From: Paenibacillus sp. LHD-117
GTDB taxonomy: Bacteria; Bacillota; Bacilli; Paenibacillales; Paenibacillaceae
Direction of reading: 5' to 3'
Assembly: GCF_030929555.1 (NCBI RefSeq)
Contig: NZ_JAVFVT010000046.1
Location: 1 to 64,000 of the forward strand
DNA length: 64,000 bases
A model generated the notes under the pieces. It did not search any database. It worked only from the letters and a program-made list of their open reading frames with translations, and was not told the DNA's origin. The translations under genes and the position numbers were made by a program. This document shows, in pieces, positions 26,723 to 35,010 of the stretch (positions within the stretch are counted from its first letter, which is position 1; the number at the start of each line of letters is the position of its first letter).

Positions 26723-27448
26723 CTACTCCTTCGTCCGCTGCAGGCCGTGCTCAAGGGCGTATCTGGCAAGCTGGACGCGGTTATCCAGATGAAGCTTCTG
26801 CAGAATGTTTTTCAAATGGTTCTTGACCGTATGCTCCGACAAATTCAGCCGCTCCGCGATTTCCCGATTGGAAGCGCCAGTCGACACATGCTCCAGCACT
26901 TCCTTCTCCCTGGCCGTAAGCTGGCTCGCGGGTAACCCGAACCAGGAAGCTGCCCGATTCCCCGCGCCGGCATCCGACTTCTCCTGGCCCGCGCCGGAAG
27001 AAAACTCTTGGAGCAGCCGGAAAGCCAGTTCCTTTGACATCGGCGCTTCGTCCACCGACACCGACCGCAAATATTGAAGCCAGGAAGAAGGCGACAAATT
27101 TTTGAGCAAATAACCTTGCGCGCCGCGCTTGATCGCCTCGAATAGATGCGTGATGTCGTCGGAGACGGTAACCATGACGATCTTGACCGCAGGAAACAAA
27201 AGCTTAAGCCGATAGGTCGCCTCCAGGCCGCCCATGCCCGGCATTCGAATATCCATGAGAATCAAGTCAGGGGTCAGGTCCGCCGCCTTCGCGATCGCTT
27301 CTTCGCCGCTGGTCGCTTCCCCGACAACGGCGAAGGACGAATCGCCAGACAAAATATCGCGCATCCCTTCCCGCCCGTGCGGATGATCGTCCACGATGAG
27401 CACGCTGACCACTTCTTTGGAAAAACCTCTTCTCACGTCGAGCTGCAC
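26723..27448 (-). CDS. NarL/LuxR-family response regulator
   Basis: This response regulator has a receiver domain (about residues 14-130) with phospho-acceptor Asp66 in LILMDIRMPGMGG, and a C-terminal LuxR-type helix-turn-helix (LTAREKEVLEHVSTGASNREI..., about 172-235). It overlaps the histidine kinase gene by 16 bases and is the last gene of a CopD-kinase-regulator operon. The first codon is uncertain: GTG codons at residues 1, 5 and 13 are all possible. The linker between the domains is longer than usual. Targets are unknown. Confidence 0.9.
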   Translation of the reverse strand: MQLDVRRGFSKEVVSVLIVDDHPHGREGMRDILSGDSSFAVVGEATSGEEAIAKAADLTPDLILMDIRMPGMGGLEATYRLKLLFPAVKIVMVTVSDDITHLFEAIKRGAQGYLLKNLSPSSWLQYLRSVSVDEAPMSKELAFRLLQEFSSGAGQEKSDAGAGNRAASWFGLPASQLTAREKEVLEHVSTGASNREIAERLNLSEHTVKNHLKNILQKLHLDNRVQLARYALEHGLQRTKE

Positions 27449-28290
27449 CTCCTCGTAATTTCGATTCTCGTACCCGCGGAACCGCCCGGTCCGATCCGCA
27501 AGCTCCAGCCCATGGACGAAGCCCGCTCCCGCATCATCTTCACGCCGTATTTCCCTTTGGCCGTCAGCGACTCCGGTTCGTTACCCGCGCCGTTATCCTC
27601 CACCACGCAGCGGAAACCGGCGGGGCTGCCGTCCTCGCTCCGTTCTGCTGTCGCTTGAATCAAGGCATGGCCAGCCCCCGCATGTTTTTGGATATTCATC
27701 AAAGCTTCGCGGATAATCGCGAGCAGCTCGACCTTCTCTTTGTTGCCCAGCCAGCTCTCGGGTATGCCCCACTCCACTTCGGTAACCGTTCCGCTCGCGT
27801 TCTCCATCTCCTCCGCAAGCTGATGCGCGCTCTGCAGCCACGCCAATTCCGCCGATTTCGGCGGCTCTTGCAAGCTCGCGATCGATTGCCTGACGTTGTC
27901 GTACACATGACGAACCGTATGCCGTATGCCTTCCATCGTAAGCCTTGTTTCCTCCTCCGTCCGCGCCCGGTCCAGCTTATCGAGCTTGACGGATAACATG
28001 AACAAGGATTGGGAGATGCCGTCATGGAGCTCCTGGGCAAGCTGCTCCCGTTCTTCCAATGCCGACTTCCCTACTTGCTCCCGCTTCAGCGATTCCTGCA
28101 TCGCCTCCAGCTTCCCGAACAACGGTCGCAGCAATGTCAGCGTAACGAGGAATACGAAGATCGGGGCAAGCAGGTTGCCCAGCTCCATCGAGACGTACGG
28201 GAGCAAGAAAGCGTGACGGGCATATTCCCACAAGCCGATCACAACGGTCGGAATCCATAAAATCAATCCTCGCAGCCATTTGTATGACAT
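27433..28290 (-). CDS. Sensor histidine kinase, HisKA_3/NarL-type
   Basis: This 285-residue kinase has two membrane helices at the N-terminus (about residues 8-24 and 36-56), a short coiled coil, the HisKA_3 dimerisation helix with His89 in LAQELHDGISQS, and a GHKL ATPase domain (N-box IREALMNIQKHAGA near 206, G-box GKYGVKMM). With almost no extracytoplasmic loop it probably senses through the membrane or through a partner. The adjacent CopD-like membrane protein, 25 bases upstream in the same operon, is an obvious candidate partner. Confidence 0.92.
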   Translation of the reverse strand: MSYKWLRGLILWIPTVVIGLWEYARHAFLLPYVSMELGNLLAPIFVFLVTLTLLRPLFGKLEAMQESLKREQVGKSALEEREQLAQELHDGISQSLFMLSVKLDKLDRARTEEETRLTMEGIRHTVRHVYDNVRQSIASLQEPPKSAELAWLQSAHQLAEEMENASGTVTEVEWGIPESWLGNKEKVELLAIIREALMNIQKHAGAGHALIQATAERSEDGSPAGFRCVVEDNGAGNEPESLTAKGKYGVKMMRERASSMGWSLRIGPGGSAGTRIEITRRCSST

Positions 28291-28315
28291 GGAGCTTTCC
28301 CTCTCTTTCCCTGCG

Positions 28316-29662
28316 CTAATAGCCGCTTTCGAACGTCATTTCGCGGACGATTTCCTCGCCGCCTGCGAGCTGAACGACCGTTCGCGCCGTCCAGCTGCTT
28401 CCGATCCCTTCGAGCACCAATTCGTTCGCCGTATACCGGAATTCCTGGTATCCCGGGAATGCAATGGCAGCGTCGGTCGGTCGTTCCTCAAGCGGCACCT
28501 CGATAACCCGTTTGCCGTCATCCCCCCGGATCAGTTGAAGAACGACGCTCCGTGGACTGCCGCTGCTCTCCGGCAGCCAGATTTGCAGCGACACGTCGTT
28601 AGGACCTACCGTATTCGGCTCGACCCGAAGCGTGTAATGCATGTCGCCCCCCATCCGATGGTAGTTGACCGGATCGCCATGCAGCGCCGGGCTGACGGCG
28701 GTGAAGATGCCTACGATAATCAGGATTGCAGCCATTGCCGCGCCGTCCAGCTTCAGCAGGATGCCGCGAGGCATCTCGCGCCGTCTGGCGCTTCCGCGCA
28801 GCAAGGCACCGATCGCGATGACGGCCAGCACCAATACCGTCTTGGCAATTAGCCATCTCCCCCAGTCGGTGTACCAAACGTATACCCAATCCTCCAGCAG
28901 CGACCATGTCAGGATCGAGCCGGTAACGGCTAGCAAAACGATCGTAAGCCAAGCGATTTGGGAGAACGTTTCCGAGAAACGGCCTGCTTCCTTCCGATCC
29001 GTCTTCCAGAACAAAAGCAGCAGCGCGACGCCGGATGCCCAGACGGACGAACAAGCGAGATGAACGAAATCGGATACGACGGTCAGCGTAAGCTTGTCCG
29101 CGGCGGCCGCATGGCCGACGAAACTTTCGGCCGAAAGCGCCAGCAGCGCCCAGCAGGCTTTCATCGCATCGGGCAAACGGAGCGCCGCGGGACCGATCAT
29201 CGCGAGCAGGACGAGCGCCAGCCAAGCTTGTCCGGACGATGTCTCCGTGAAGACGCGAAGCCAATCGGCGAATCCGCCGTCCAGCCCCTTAGCAATCCTG
29301 TTCGACTGAACGAATACATGGAGAAGGACGACGAGCAGCATCGCCTTCATGGCGACGCCGGTCCAGCTTTTCATCAGGGTCCGTTGCCGCTGCCTCTGTT
29401 CGTCTTGCGGCACGGCCATGAACAGCAGCATCGCTCCCGCGGTCGTTAGCAATAGAAAGTAGTAGACCGCTCGCAGACCGTAGATCAGCACGTCCATAAT
29501 AAGGGACGATAACGAGCCTCCGTTCGGGTCATGCAAATGAGAAGCCGCTTGAATGCCCGAAGCTTCGGCAGCCGGCAGCGTGAAGAACACAGACGCGATC
29601 ATCGCAATGACCGCGCATGCGGGGTATTTGAACAAATGATAATAATGGCGCAATCGGATCAC
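28316..29662 (-). CDS. CopD-like copper-related membrane protein
   Basis: This 448-residue protein has an N-terminal signal or anchor segment and about eight further hydrophobic segments between residues 50 and 330, which match the CopD domain of copper resistance/import proteins such as YcnJ. The C-terminal 110 residues form a beta-rich extracytoplasmic domain (HYTLRVEPNTVGPNDVSLQI) like the YtkA/FixH-type tail of YcnJ. A separate CopC domain is not evident. It heads an operon with a two-component system. A role in copper uptake or sensing is inferred. Confidence 0.8.
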   Translation of the reverse strand: MIRLRHYYHLFKYPACAVIAMIASVFFTLPAAEASGIQAASHLHDPNGGSLSSLIMDVLIYGLRAVYYFLLLTTAGAMLLFMAVPQDEQRQRQRTLMKSWTGVAMKAMLLVVLLHVFVQSNRIAKGLDGGFADWLRVFTETSSGQAWLALVLLAMIGPAALRLPDAMKACWALLALSAESFVGHAAAADKLTLTVVSDFVHLACSSVWASGVALLLLFWKTDRKEAGRFSETFSQIAWLTIVLLAVTGSILTWSLLEDWVYVWYTDWGRWLIAKTVLVLAVIAIGALLRGSARRREMPRGILLKLDGAAMAAILIIVGIFTAVSPALHGDPVNYHRMGGDMHYTLRVEPNTVGPNDVSLQIWLPESSGSPRSVVLQLIRGDDGKRVIEVPLEERPTDAAIAFPGYQEFRYTANELVLEGIGSSWTARTVVQLAGGEEIVREMTFESGY

Positions 29663-29806
29663 TCATCCTTCCTATCGATTCAGGATAAGTTTACTAAACG
29701 GTAGAAGAAAGAACAATTCATGGCTTTCTCAACGGCCTTTCGCATGAATAGCCTTTATCGATAACGATCATGATGTAGAGGTAAGCCCGATTCTACCGGA
29801 AAGGAT

Positions 29807-29968
29807 GTGTTGACGCTGGATAACCGCTATCGGCTGGCCGAGCTTCGGGATCAGCCCGACGCGCTGGAAGCTATTCAGCGGCTGGAAGAGCAATTAAGCG
29901 AGCGGAGCGGCTCCGATATCGCTTTGGTTGCTTATGCTGCCGAGCAGGACCAGAACGGCCAGAACTAA
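29807..29968 (+). CDS. 53-residue hypothetical protein
   Basis: A short plus-strand frame (GTG start at 29807, AAAGGA just upstream) encodes a charged helical peptide beginning MLTLDNRYRLAELRDQPDAL and ending YAAEQDQNGQN. It lies alone between two divergent minus-strand genes and is followed by a GC-rich hairpin. The near absence of hydrophobic runs suggests a soluble peptide. I recognise no family; the close ribosome binding site and hairpin support it modestly. Confidence 0.45.
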   Translation: MLTLDNRYRLAELRDQPDALEAIQRLEEQLSERSGSDIALVAYAAEQDQNGQN

Positions 29969-29996
29969 ACCAAGCAACATGCGAACACATAAGGAA

Positions 29997-30028
29997 GGCC
30001 CCTGAGCAAGACAGTGCTTGCGCAGGGG
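29997..30028. terminator. GC-rich hairpin between convergent genes
   Basis: GGCCCCTG...CAAG/CTTG...CAGGGGCC lies between the small plus-strand ORF and the end of the minus-strand cyclotransferase gene. The flanking T-runs are weak on both strands. Confidence 0.5.
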
Positions 30029-30052
30029 CCTATTGGCATTCCTTCCGAGCTT

Positions 30053-30448
30053 CTATCCCGTCTTGCGGGCGAAATAATCCGGCCAATATCGGTCGGGAAT
30101 CGCCGGGTAGCCTCGGCTTTCGTTCCATACGTATACCCAGCCCGCGAGCGAGCAATCTTGGAGGTCCGCAGCCCATACCCGGTCATAATCGTTGGACTCT
30201 TCGATGCCGATAAACCCCTCCAGCACGTCCATCGACGCGAGCCCATCCCGATCGACGTCAATCCACATGCCGCGAATGGTTTTGCTTGCCGCCTCGGCAT
30301 CCCGGATCGCAGCGGGGTAGGGGCCGTAATCGACGAGCCTGCCTTGGATCTCGCCTTCGACGCTATGTCGGATGAAATCCGAAACGACATGATGATTGCT
30401 GTGGCCAGGCAGCAACGAACCGTAGATGAATACCCGAATAACTGACAT
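30053..30448 (-). CDS. Gamma-glutamylcyclotransferase-fold protein (AIG2-like)
   Basis: This 131-residue GGCT-fold protein has the YGSL substrate-binding loop (FIYGSLLPGHSNH, residues 7-19) and the central DVLEGF segment (about 75-80), whose glutamate is the usual catalytic base. Members release 5-oxoproline from gamma-glutamyl compounds, though many small ones are uncharacterised. It is a single gene, divergent from the dehydrogenase downstream. Confidence 0.85.
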   Translation of the reverse strand: MSVIRVFIYGSLLPGHSNHHVVSDFIRHSVEGEIQGRLVDYGPYPAAIRDAEAASKTIRGMWIDVDRDGLASMDVLEGFIGIEESNDYDRVWAADLQDCSLAGWVYVWNESRGYPAIPDRYWPDYFARKTG

Positions 30449-30614
30449 TGAAATCGCCCGCTTCCTGAATGATGTGAGAATTGCAATAGTTGTTTTGCAG
30501 CGTGTTAGGTTTATTCACATTATCGGTCATTTCGAAGAGGGATGCAAGATATGGTACAATGAGGAAACCCTATCGTTATCATTCACATTCAGCTTGCTAG
30601 GAGGTTGATTCCGT

Positions 30615-31994
30615 ATGGCTAGCCAGACCGGCGCAATCGTGCAGCAATCGCTGCATGCCCTGATGGGCGATCCCGCCTTCCTGCCCCAGCTGCGAGGCGA
30701 GCTTCGCGAGCAATCGTTCCAATCGCTTGCCGCGATTCTGTCCACGCCGAACAAAGTCCATAAAGCGTTCCTGCGCATCGCGCTCGGCGGCGGCAACGTC
30801 GTCCGCATTCCCGCGTTCCGGATTCAGCATAACGACGCGCTCGGCCCTTACAAAGGCGGCATCCGGTTCCACGAAACCGTGAACGAGGACGAGGTTACCA
30901 ACCTTGCAGCGCTTATGACGCTCAAGAACGCGCTTCACGAAGTGCCCTTCGGCGGCGGCAAGGGCGGCGTCGTCATTAATCCGCGAAGCTACTCCGAGAA
31001 GGAGCTGTACCTCATCTGCAAGAAATACGTCCAATACTTCAGCGACGTGCTCGGTCCCGACAAGGACATCCCCGCTCCCGACATGGGTACGGGCGAACGC
31101 GAGATGGATTGGATGATGGCGGAATACAAAAACATCAATCCCGGCTCTCCGTATTTAGGAAGCTTCACCGGCAAAAGCATCGTCAGCGGCGGCTCCCTGG
31201 GACGACGGGAAGCGACCGGCAAAGGCGTCTATTTTACGTTCCGCTACATGCTGCACGATTTCCTGAAGGAGCACAGCGGCTCACTGTCGGGCAGCGACAA
31301 CCCCTTCGCTAAGACGGCGCTCTCTTATGCCGGCAAACCGATGTCCGTCGCCGTCCAAGGCTTCGGCAATGTCGGTTCCGTCGCGGCTTTGGAAGCGTAC
31401 AAGTGCTCCGCCCTGCGCAACCGGGTGGTCGCCGTCAGCGACCGCAACGTCACCTTGTACAACGAGGAAGGGCTCGACATCCCCGCCCTGCTCGCGTTCG
31501 CGGCAGCCAATAAAGGCGATTTGCCGACTTCGCCCGAAACGTTGGAGGAGATCGGCCTGAAGGCACGGGTGCTCGGGCGTGAAGACGTGCTCTACCTTGG
31601 CGTCGACGTGCTGTTCCTCGCCGCCCTGGAAGACCAGATCCGAGCGGACAACGTTGCGGAAGTGAAAGCGCGAATCATCGTCGAGGGCGCGAACGCGCCG
31701 ATAACCGGAGAAGCCGACGCCGCGCTCGCGGAGAGCGGCACGATTATTATTCCGGACATCCTTGCGAACGCGGGAGGCGTCATCGTCTCTTATTTCGAAT
31801 GGCTGCAAGGCCGGGAGACGCAATTTTATACGGAGGAGGAGATCTACAAGCTCCTCTTCGCCAAGATGCAAAAAACGATGAACGGCATCCTTCCCGCCTA
31901 CTTCGGCGATCCGCTGCCGCTTCGCCAGAACTGCTACGTCCATGCGGTGATGAAGCTGTCGTCGGTGCTGTATAGGCAAGGCAAGCTGTATTAG
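30615..31994 (+). CDS. Glu/Leu/Phe/Val-family dehydrogenase (glutamate dehydrogenase-like)
   Basis: This 459-residue amino acid dehydrogenase has the substrate-domain motifs GPYKGGIRFH (about 76-85) and PFGGGKGGV (about 112) with the catalytic lysine, DMGTGEREMDWM, and a Rossmann cofactor motif VQGFGNVGS (about 247). It probably carries out reversible oxidative deamination of glutamate or a branched or aromatic amino acid. It differs clearly from the 424-residue RocG/GudB type. AGGAGG lies nine bases before the ATG. The gene for a small unknown protein follows after 32 bases. Confidence 0.88.
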   Translation: MASQTGAIVQQSLHALMGDPAFLPQLRGELREQSFQSLAAILSTPNKVHKAFLRIALGGGNVVRIPAFRIQHNDALGPYKGGIRFHETVNEDEVTNLAALMTLKNALHEVPFGGGKGGVVINPRSYSEKELYLICKKYVQYFSDVLGPDKDIPAPDMGTGEREMDWMMAEYKNINPGSPYLGSFTGKSIVSGGSLGRREATGKGVYFTFRYMLHDFLKEHSGSLSGSDNPFAKTALSYAGKPMSVAVQGFGNVGSVAALEAYKCSALRNRVVAVSDRNVTLYNEEGLDIPALLAFAAANKGDLPTSPETLEEIGLKARVLGREDVLYLGVDVLFLAALEDQIRADNVAEVKARIIVEGANAPITGEADAALAESGTIIIPDILANAGGVIVSYFEWLQGRETQFYTEEEIYKLLFAKMQKTMNGILPAYFGDPLPLRQNCYVHAVMKLSSVLYRQGKLY

Positions 31995-32026
31995 ACGAGT
32001 TTAATTGTACGGAGGAGAGAAAACGG

Positions 32027-32338
32027 ATGGAAATGATCAGAATTCCGCTTGAAGCCTTGCGGATTAGCTACGGGGAGCATGCCTCCCGAAGCCTGGCATT
32101 CGGGAAGGCCGAGCTTGTCGTCGTGACCGATTACGGCGACCGGCATTGGTACGTCGACGCCGAAGGCATCGGCGACGAGGAGCTTCTGCGTTGGTTCGGC
32201 CGAAGCGAGGATATCCGCGTGGATGTCGAGGCGACCGACCGGAACGGCCGCATGCTTACGGGGACGGGGTACTTGCACCCGAACGAATACCATCTCGCCG
32301 CCGCCATTCGCGGGGACGGAGAGCTTGCGGGGCTGTAA
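32027..32338 (+). CDS. Hypothetical protein downstream of the dehydrogenase
   Basis: This 103-residue protein has no recognised domain. It is predicted to be soluble and mainly beta-strand with an acidic centre (YVDAEGIGDEELLRWF). GGAGGAG precedes the ATG by eight bases. It follows the dehydrogenase by 32 bases and ends at a shared terminator, so it is probably its operon partner. Confidence 0.65.
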   Translation: MEMIRIPLEALRISYGEHASRSLAFGKAELVVVTDYGDRHWYVDAEGIGDEELLRWFGRSEDIRVDVEATDRNGRMLTGTGYLHPNEYHLAAAIRGDGELAGL

Positions 32339-32382
32339 ACGGGCAACAATAACGCGAGCCGTTTAAACGGAACGCAACAACC

Positions 32383-32422
32383 AAAAAAAACAATCCCGCG
32401 CGTTGCGCAGGATTGTTTTTTT
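32383..32422. terminator. Bidirectional terminator
   Basis: AAAAACAATCC-cGCGC-GTT-GCGC-aGGATTGTTTTTTT lies between two convergent genes, with A- and T-runs on both sides. Confidence 0.9.
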
Positions 32423-32435
32423 GTCTTTCCGCCCT

Positions 32436-34490
32436 TTACGGTTTGGCCGGAAGGCCGTTCGCTTGCCGGATCAGCGAGAAGTATTGGTCGGCCAGCACGA
32501 CCTCGTACTCCGGACCAAGCGATTTCGTAACTTCCACGACATCCGACGGCGTCATGCTCCAAGCGAGCAGGCCGAGGGACAAGAAGAGAGGCGACTTGCC
32601 GTCCCAGTTTTTCTTCGCCTCCGCAAGCACGTTTTTGCCGTCGTTCGCCGTGCTGATGCCTTGAATGGTGGAAGTCGGAAGACCGTCAACGATCTCGACT
32701 TTCGTGTAATTGTCCCAGCTTAGGAAGATGCCGGGCGCCTCGTACACGTCGCGGTAAGCCGCGTTCTTCGACTTGCTGAGCGGAATGTTCTGCCCGTCGA
32801 CGCGGTTGAGCACGTACGGGATATCCATCCCCGTTTTCTTCAAATACTTTTTGGTGTCCTTCAGGAAAGTCGCGAACGAGCTGTCCGGCCAAGCATCCGG
32901 ATAGAAGTAGCCGGCTCCGGAAGGCCCTGCGATGATTTGATCGTTCGCCGTCGCCGTGCCGCGGAAATAATTCAGCATGGCGGGCGCGGCGTCGTACAGC
33001 AGCGGGCTGGACGTCCAGTTGATCGGCACCTTGCCGCGGCTCGGATCGTCCCACAGCACCCGCAGCCGATGCTGGTTGTATTGGAAGTTGTCGCCTTCGC
33101 TAAACGTATACGTGACGTAGATTTTATTTTCCAGCTTCACCGGTTTTGGCGCTTTTGATTTATAAGATTCCGGTTTCGTTCCGGAGAACACGGTCAAATT
33201 GCTGAACCAGTCCGCCGCGAGTACGTAAGCGCCATGGCTCGACGCGATCTCGACGCCGCTGAATTCGCCTTCGAAATCATTGCTGAACCAGCCCAGGTAT
33301 GGCGTGCCCGGCTTTACGCCGGACAATATTTTCTCGAACAGCGCCTTCTCCTCCGGCACGTTGGACTCGAGCCAGAATACCATCGCTTTGTTCGCGACGG
33401 CATAGTCGCGCAAATAGCCATAAGGCTCCTTTGTTTTGGAGGAGAACGGCTTGTCGTTGCCCGCGCTTACTTTGTATTGATTCCACATATCCGCGGACAG
33501 AACCAGCTCCTTGGTTCCTGCCGGAGGCGTGAACTTGTACGTAAAGTAGCGGCCGTTATCGGCGAAGCGGTGGCCTCCGCTGCCGGTCGACAGCTGAGAG
33601 CTTTGCGGATCGTACAGGAACGCCTCCTCTTCAGGCGTACCCGGGACGAAGTGGGCGATCGTCTGTCCGTCCGCCTTGATCGTAAGCTCATGGAGCGCCG
33701 TACCCCAACCGTCCTGCGTGAAAGCGTCTTCGAACCGAACGTACACATCCGGTTTGCCGAGAAAATCGGATAAGCCGATGTCATAAACGTCGCGGTTAGC
33801 CGCCTCTCGCTCTTCAGTCGTTTCCTGCGCCACCGTCTCGAATCGGTTCGGCTGATCGATCGGCGCACGAGCGGTAATTTCCGGGCTTAAGCCAATCAGC
33901 ATCCGGTGGCTCGTTTCCTTCCATAGATTTTCGTACTGCCAAGTATACGCGTCGATCCGATCCTTGAATTTGCCCTGCAGGTCTTCGATGACGGTTAGGC
34001 CGTACGGGGCGGCTTTCAGCTGCTCCACGAGCTCCGGACTTACCGCCAAGCCGTCGCGAAGCCCCGCGAGCGTTGTCGCGACGTTAATCGAATCCGGCAC
34101 GTTTGGATCGTAGATGATGAGTCCTTTGATTTCCTTTTTGAATTTTTTCAGTATATCCCAGTAGTCGTCGCGCACCTTGTAGTCGACGTCAAGATCGTTC
34201 AGCCATTTGAACTTGCCTTCTTCTTTGTTCTCCAGCAAGTAGATCCGGGGCTCCTTCCTGTTCACGATGCCCTGCAAGGAGGAGAATAACAGCTTGACGT
34301 CACCAGGCGCGTCATAAATGTCCGCGACTTCAAGCTGCTTGGCGCGGGCGAAGGATGGAAGCGCTTGATCTTTGGGCCACGAAATCGTGTTCGCGTGCGA
34401 TTTCTCCGGAGCAGGTTCGGCATACGCGCCGGCCGATAAGGACAACGTGCAGACTAAGGCCATGCTGATCGCGGTCAATTTTCGAATCAA
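32436..34490 (-). CDS. Secreted GxGYxYP-domain protein
   Basis: This 684-residue protein has a Sec signal peptide (hydrophobic LTAISMALVCTLSLSAGAYA, cleavage after about residue 24). The signature GxGYxYP is present as GAGYFYP (about residue 520) inside GPSGAGYFYPDAWP, which defines a family of putative carbohydrate-active proteins of unproven activity. A beta-sandwich-like insertion (residues 230-350) may be a carbohydrate-binding module. The start is TTG at 34490 with AGAGG upstream. It is a single gene with an unusually AT-rich upstream region. Confidence 0.85.
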   Translation of the reverse strand: MIRKLTAISMALVCTLSLSAGAYAEPAPEKSHANTISWPKDQALPSFARAKQLEVADIYDAPGDVKLLFSSLQGIVNRKEPRIYLLENKEEGKFKWLNDLDVDYKVRDDYWDILKKFKKEIKGLIIYDPNVPDSINVATTLAGLRDGLAVSPELVEQLKAAPYGLTVIEDLQGKFKDRIDAYTWQYENLWKETSHRMLIGLSPEITARAPIDQPNRFETVAQETTEEREAANRDVYDIGLSDFLGKPDVYVRFEDAFTQDGWGTALHELTIKADGQTIAHFVPGTPEEEAFLYDPQSSQLSTGSGGHRFADNGRYFTYKFTPPAGTKELVLSADMWNQYKVSAGNDKPFSSKTKEPYGYLRDYAVANKAMVFWLESNVPEEKALFEKILSGVKPGTPYLGWFSNDFEGEFSGVEIASSHGAYVLAADWFSNLTVFSGTKPESYKSKAPKPVKLENKIYVTYTFSEGDNFQYNQHRLRVLWDDPSRGKVPINWTSSPLLYDAAPAMLNYFRGTATANDQIIAGPSGAGYFYPDAWPDSSFATFLKDTKKYLKKTGMDIPYVLNRVDGQNIPLSKSKNAAYRDVYEAPGIFLSWDNYTKVEIVDGLPTSTIQGISTANDGKNVLAEAKKNWDGKSPLFLSLGLLAWSMTPSDVVEVTKSLGPEYEVVLADQYFSLIRQANGLPAKP

Positions 34491-34862
34491 ATCATTACAC
34501 CTCTTTTAGTGGAATGGTGAAGCTTATGGCTGGCGTTGCTTCGTTTCGGACCTCCTCCCTCTTTGGTTATGTTTGGAAACGCCGTTCCTGTATATATGTT
34601 TAATATATTTTTTATGGAGTTTCAATTGTTTCGACAAAGCTTCCTATGGAAACGGATTATCTCTTAAATTTCTAGGTTTATCGTGAAGCGAATCTCCACA
34701 CTTTGACAATTTAGCCGCAAACTAATCCATACGAGCTAATAACTTCGCCCCATAGTTAAAATATATTATATATAAACAATGTCGTTAGATTGGATATACA
34801 AAGAATCGCCTGAGAACCCGCGTGGACCATTCGACTCGTCATCACGATGAAGGTTTCGGCAC

Positions 34863-34960
34863 AAGGTGAAACGGCTGTCGCCGTCCATTGACGGCGAAGC
34901 GCGTTTCATTCCGAGAAATATAAGCACAGTATAGAGATAACTTATACTTTCTTATATTTT
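34863..34960 (+). repeat. 98-nt direct repeat, copy 1
   Basis: This block is about 90 percent identical by eye to 43791-43888 and in the same orientation. It contains a TGAAACG...CGTTTCA stem with inner CGCCGT/ACGGCG, then an AT-rich tail with TATAAG and TTATA motifs. It lies just past the terminator of the CNBD gene. Confidence 0.85.
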
Positions 34961-34963
34961 GAG

Positions 34964-35000
34964 AAAAAGCCCCTCCTCCCCGAAGGGATGGAAGGACTTT
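34964..35000 (-). terminator. Terminator of the CNBD gene, T-box-terminator-like
   Basis: On the minus strand this hairpin shares a 20-base stretch, including CCCTTCGGGGAGGAGGGGC, with the pheS T-box terminator at 26322-26347. A T-run follows. It lies within 47 bases of the stop codon of the CNBD gene. Confidence 0.75.
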
Positions 35001-35010
35001 AGTATCAACT

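Larger units (their letters stand above)
34491..35010. other. AT-rich intergenic region
   Basis: These 520 bases contain no convincing ORF. Bases 34560-34800 are strikingly AT-rich compared with their neighbours and probably hold the promoter of the GxGYxYP gene; several loose TTGAAA/TTGTCG to TAAAAA combinations exist and I cannot choose one. The 98-nt repeat (34863-34960) and a terminator (34964-35000) fill the right part. Confidence 0.6.
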
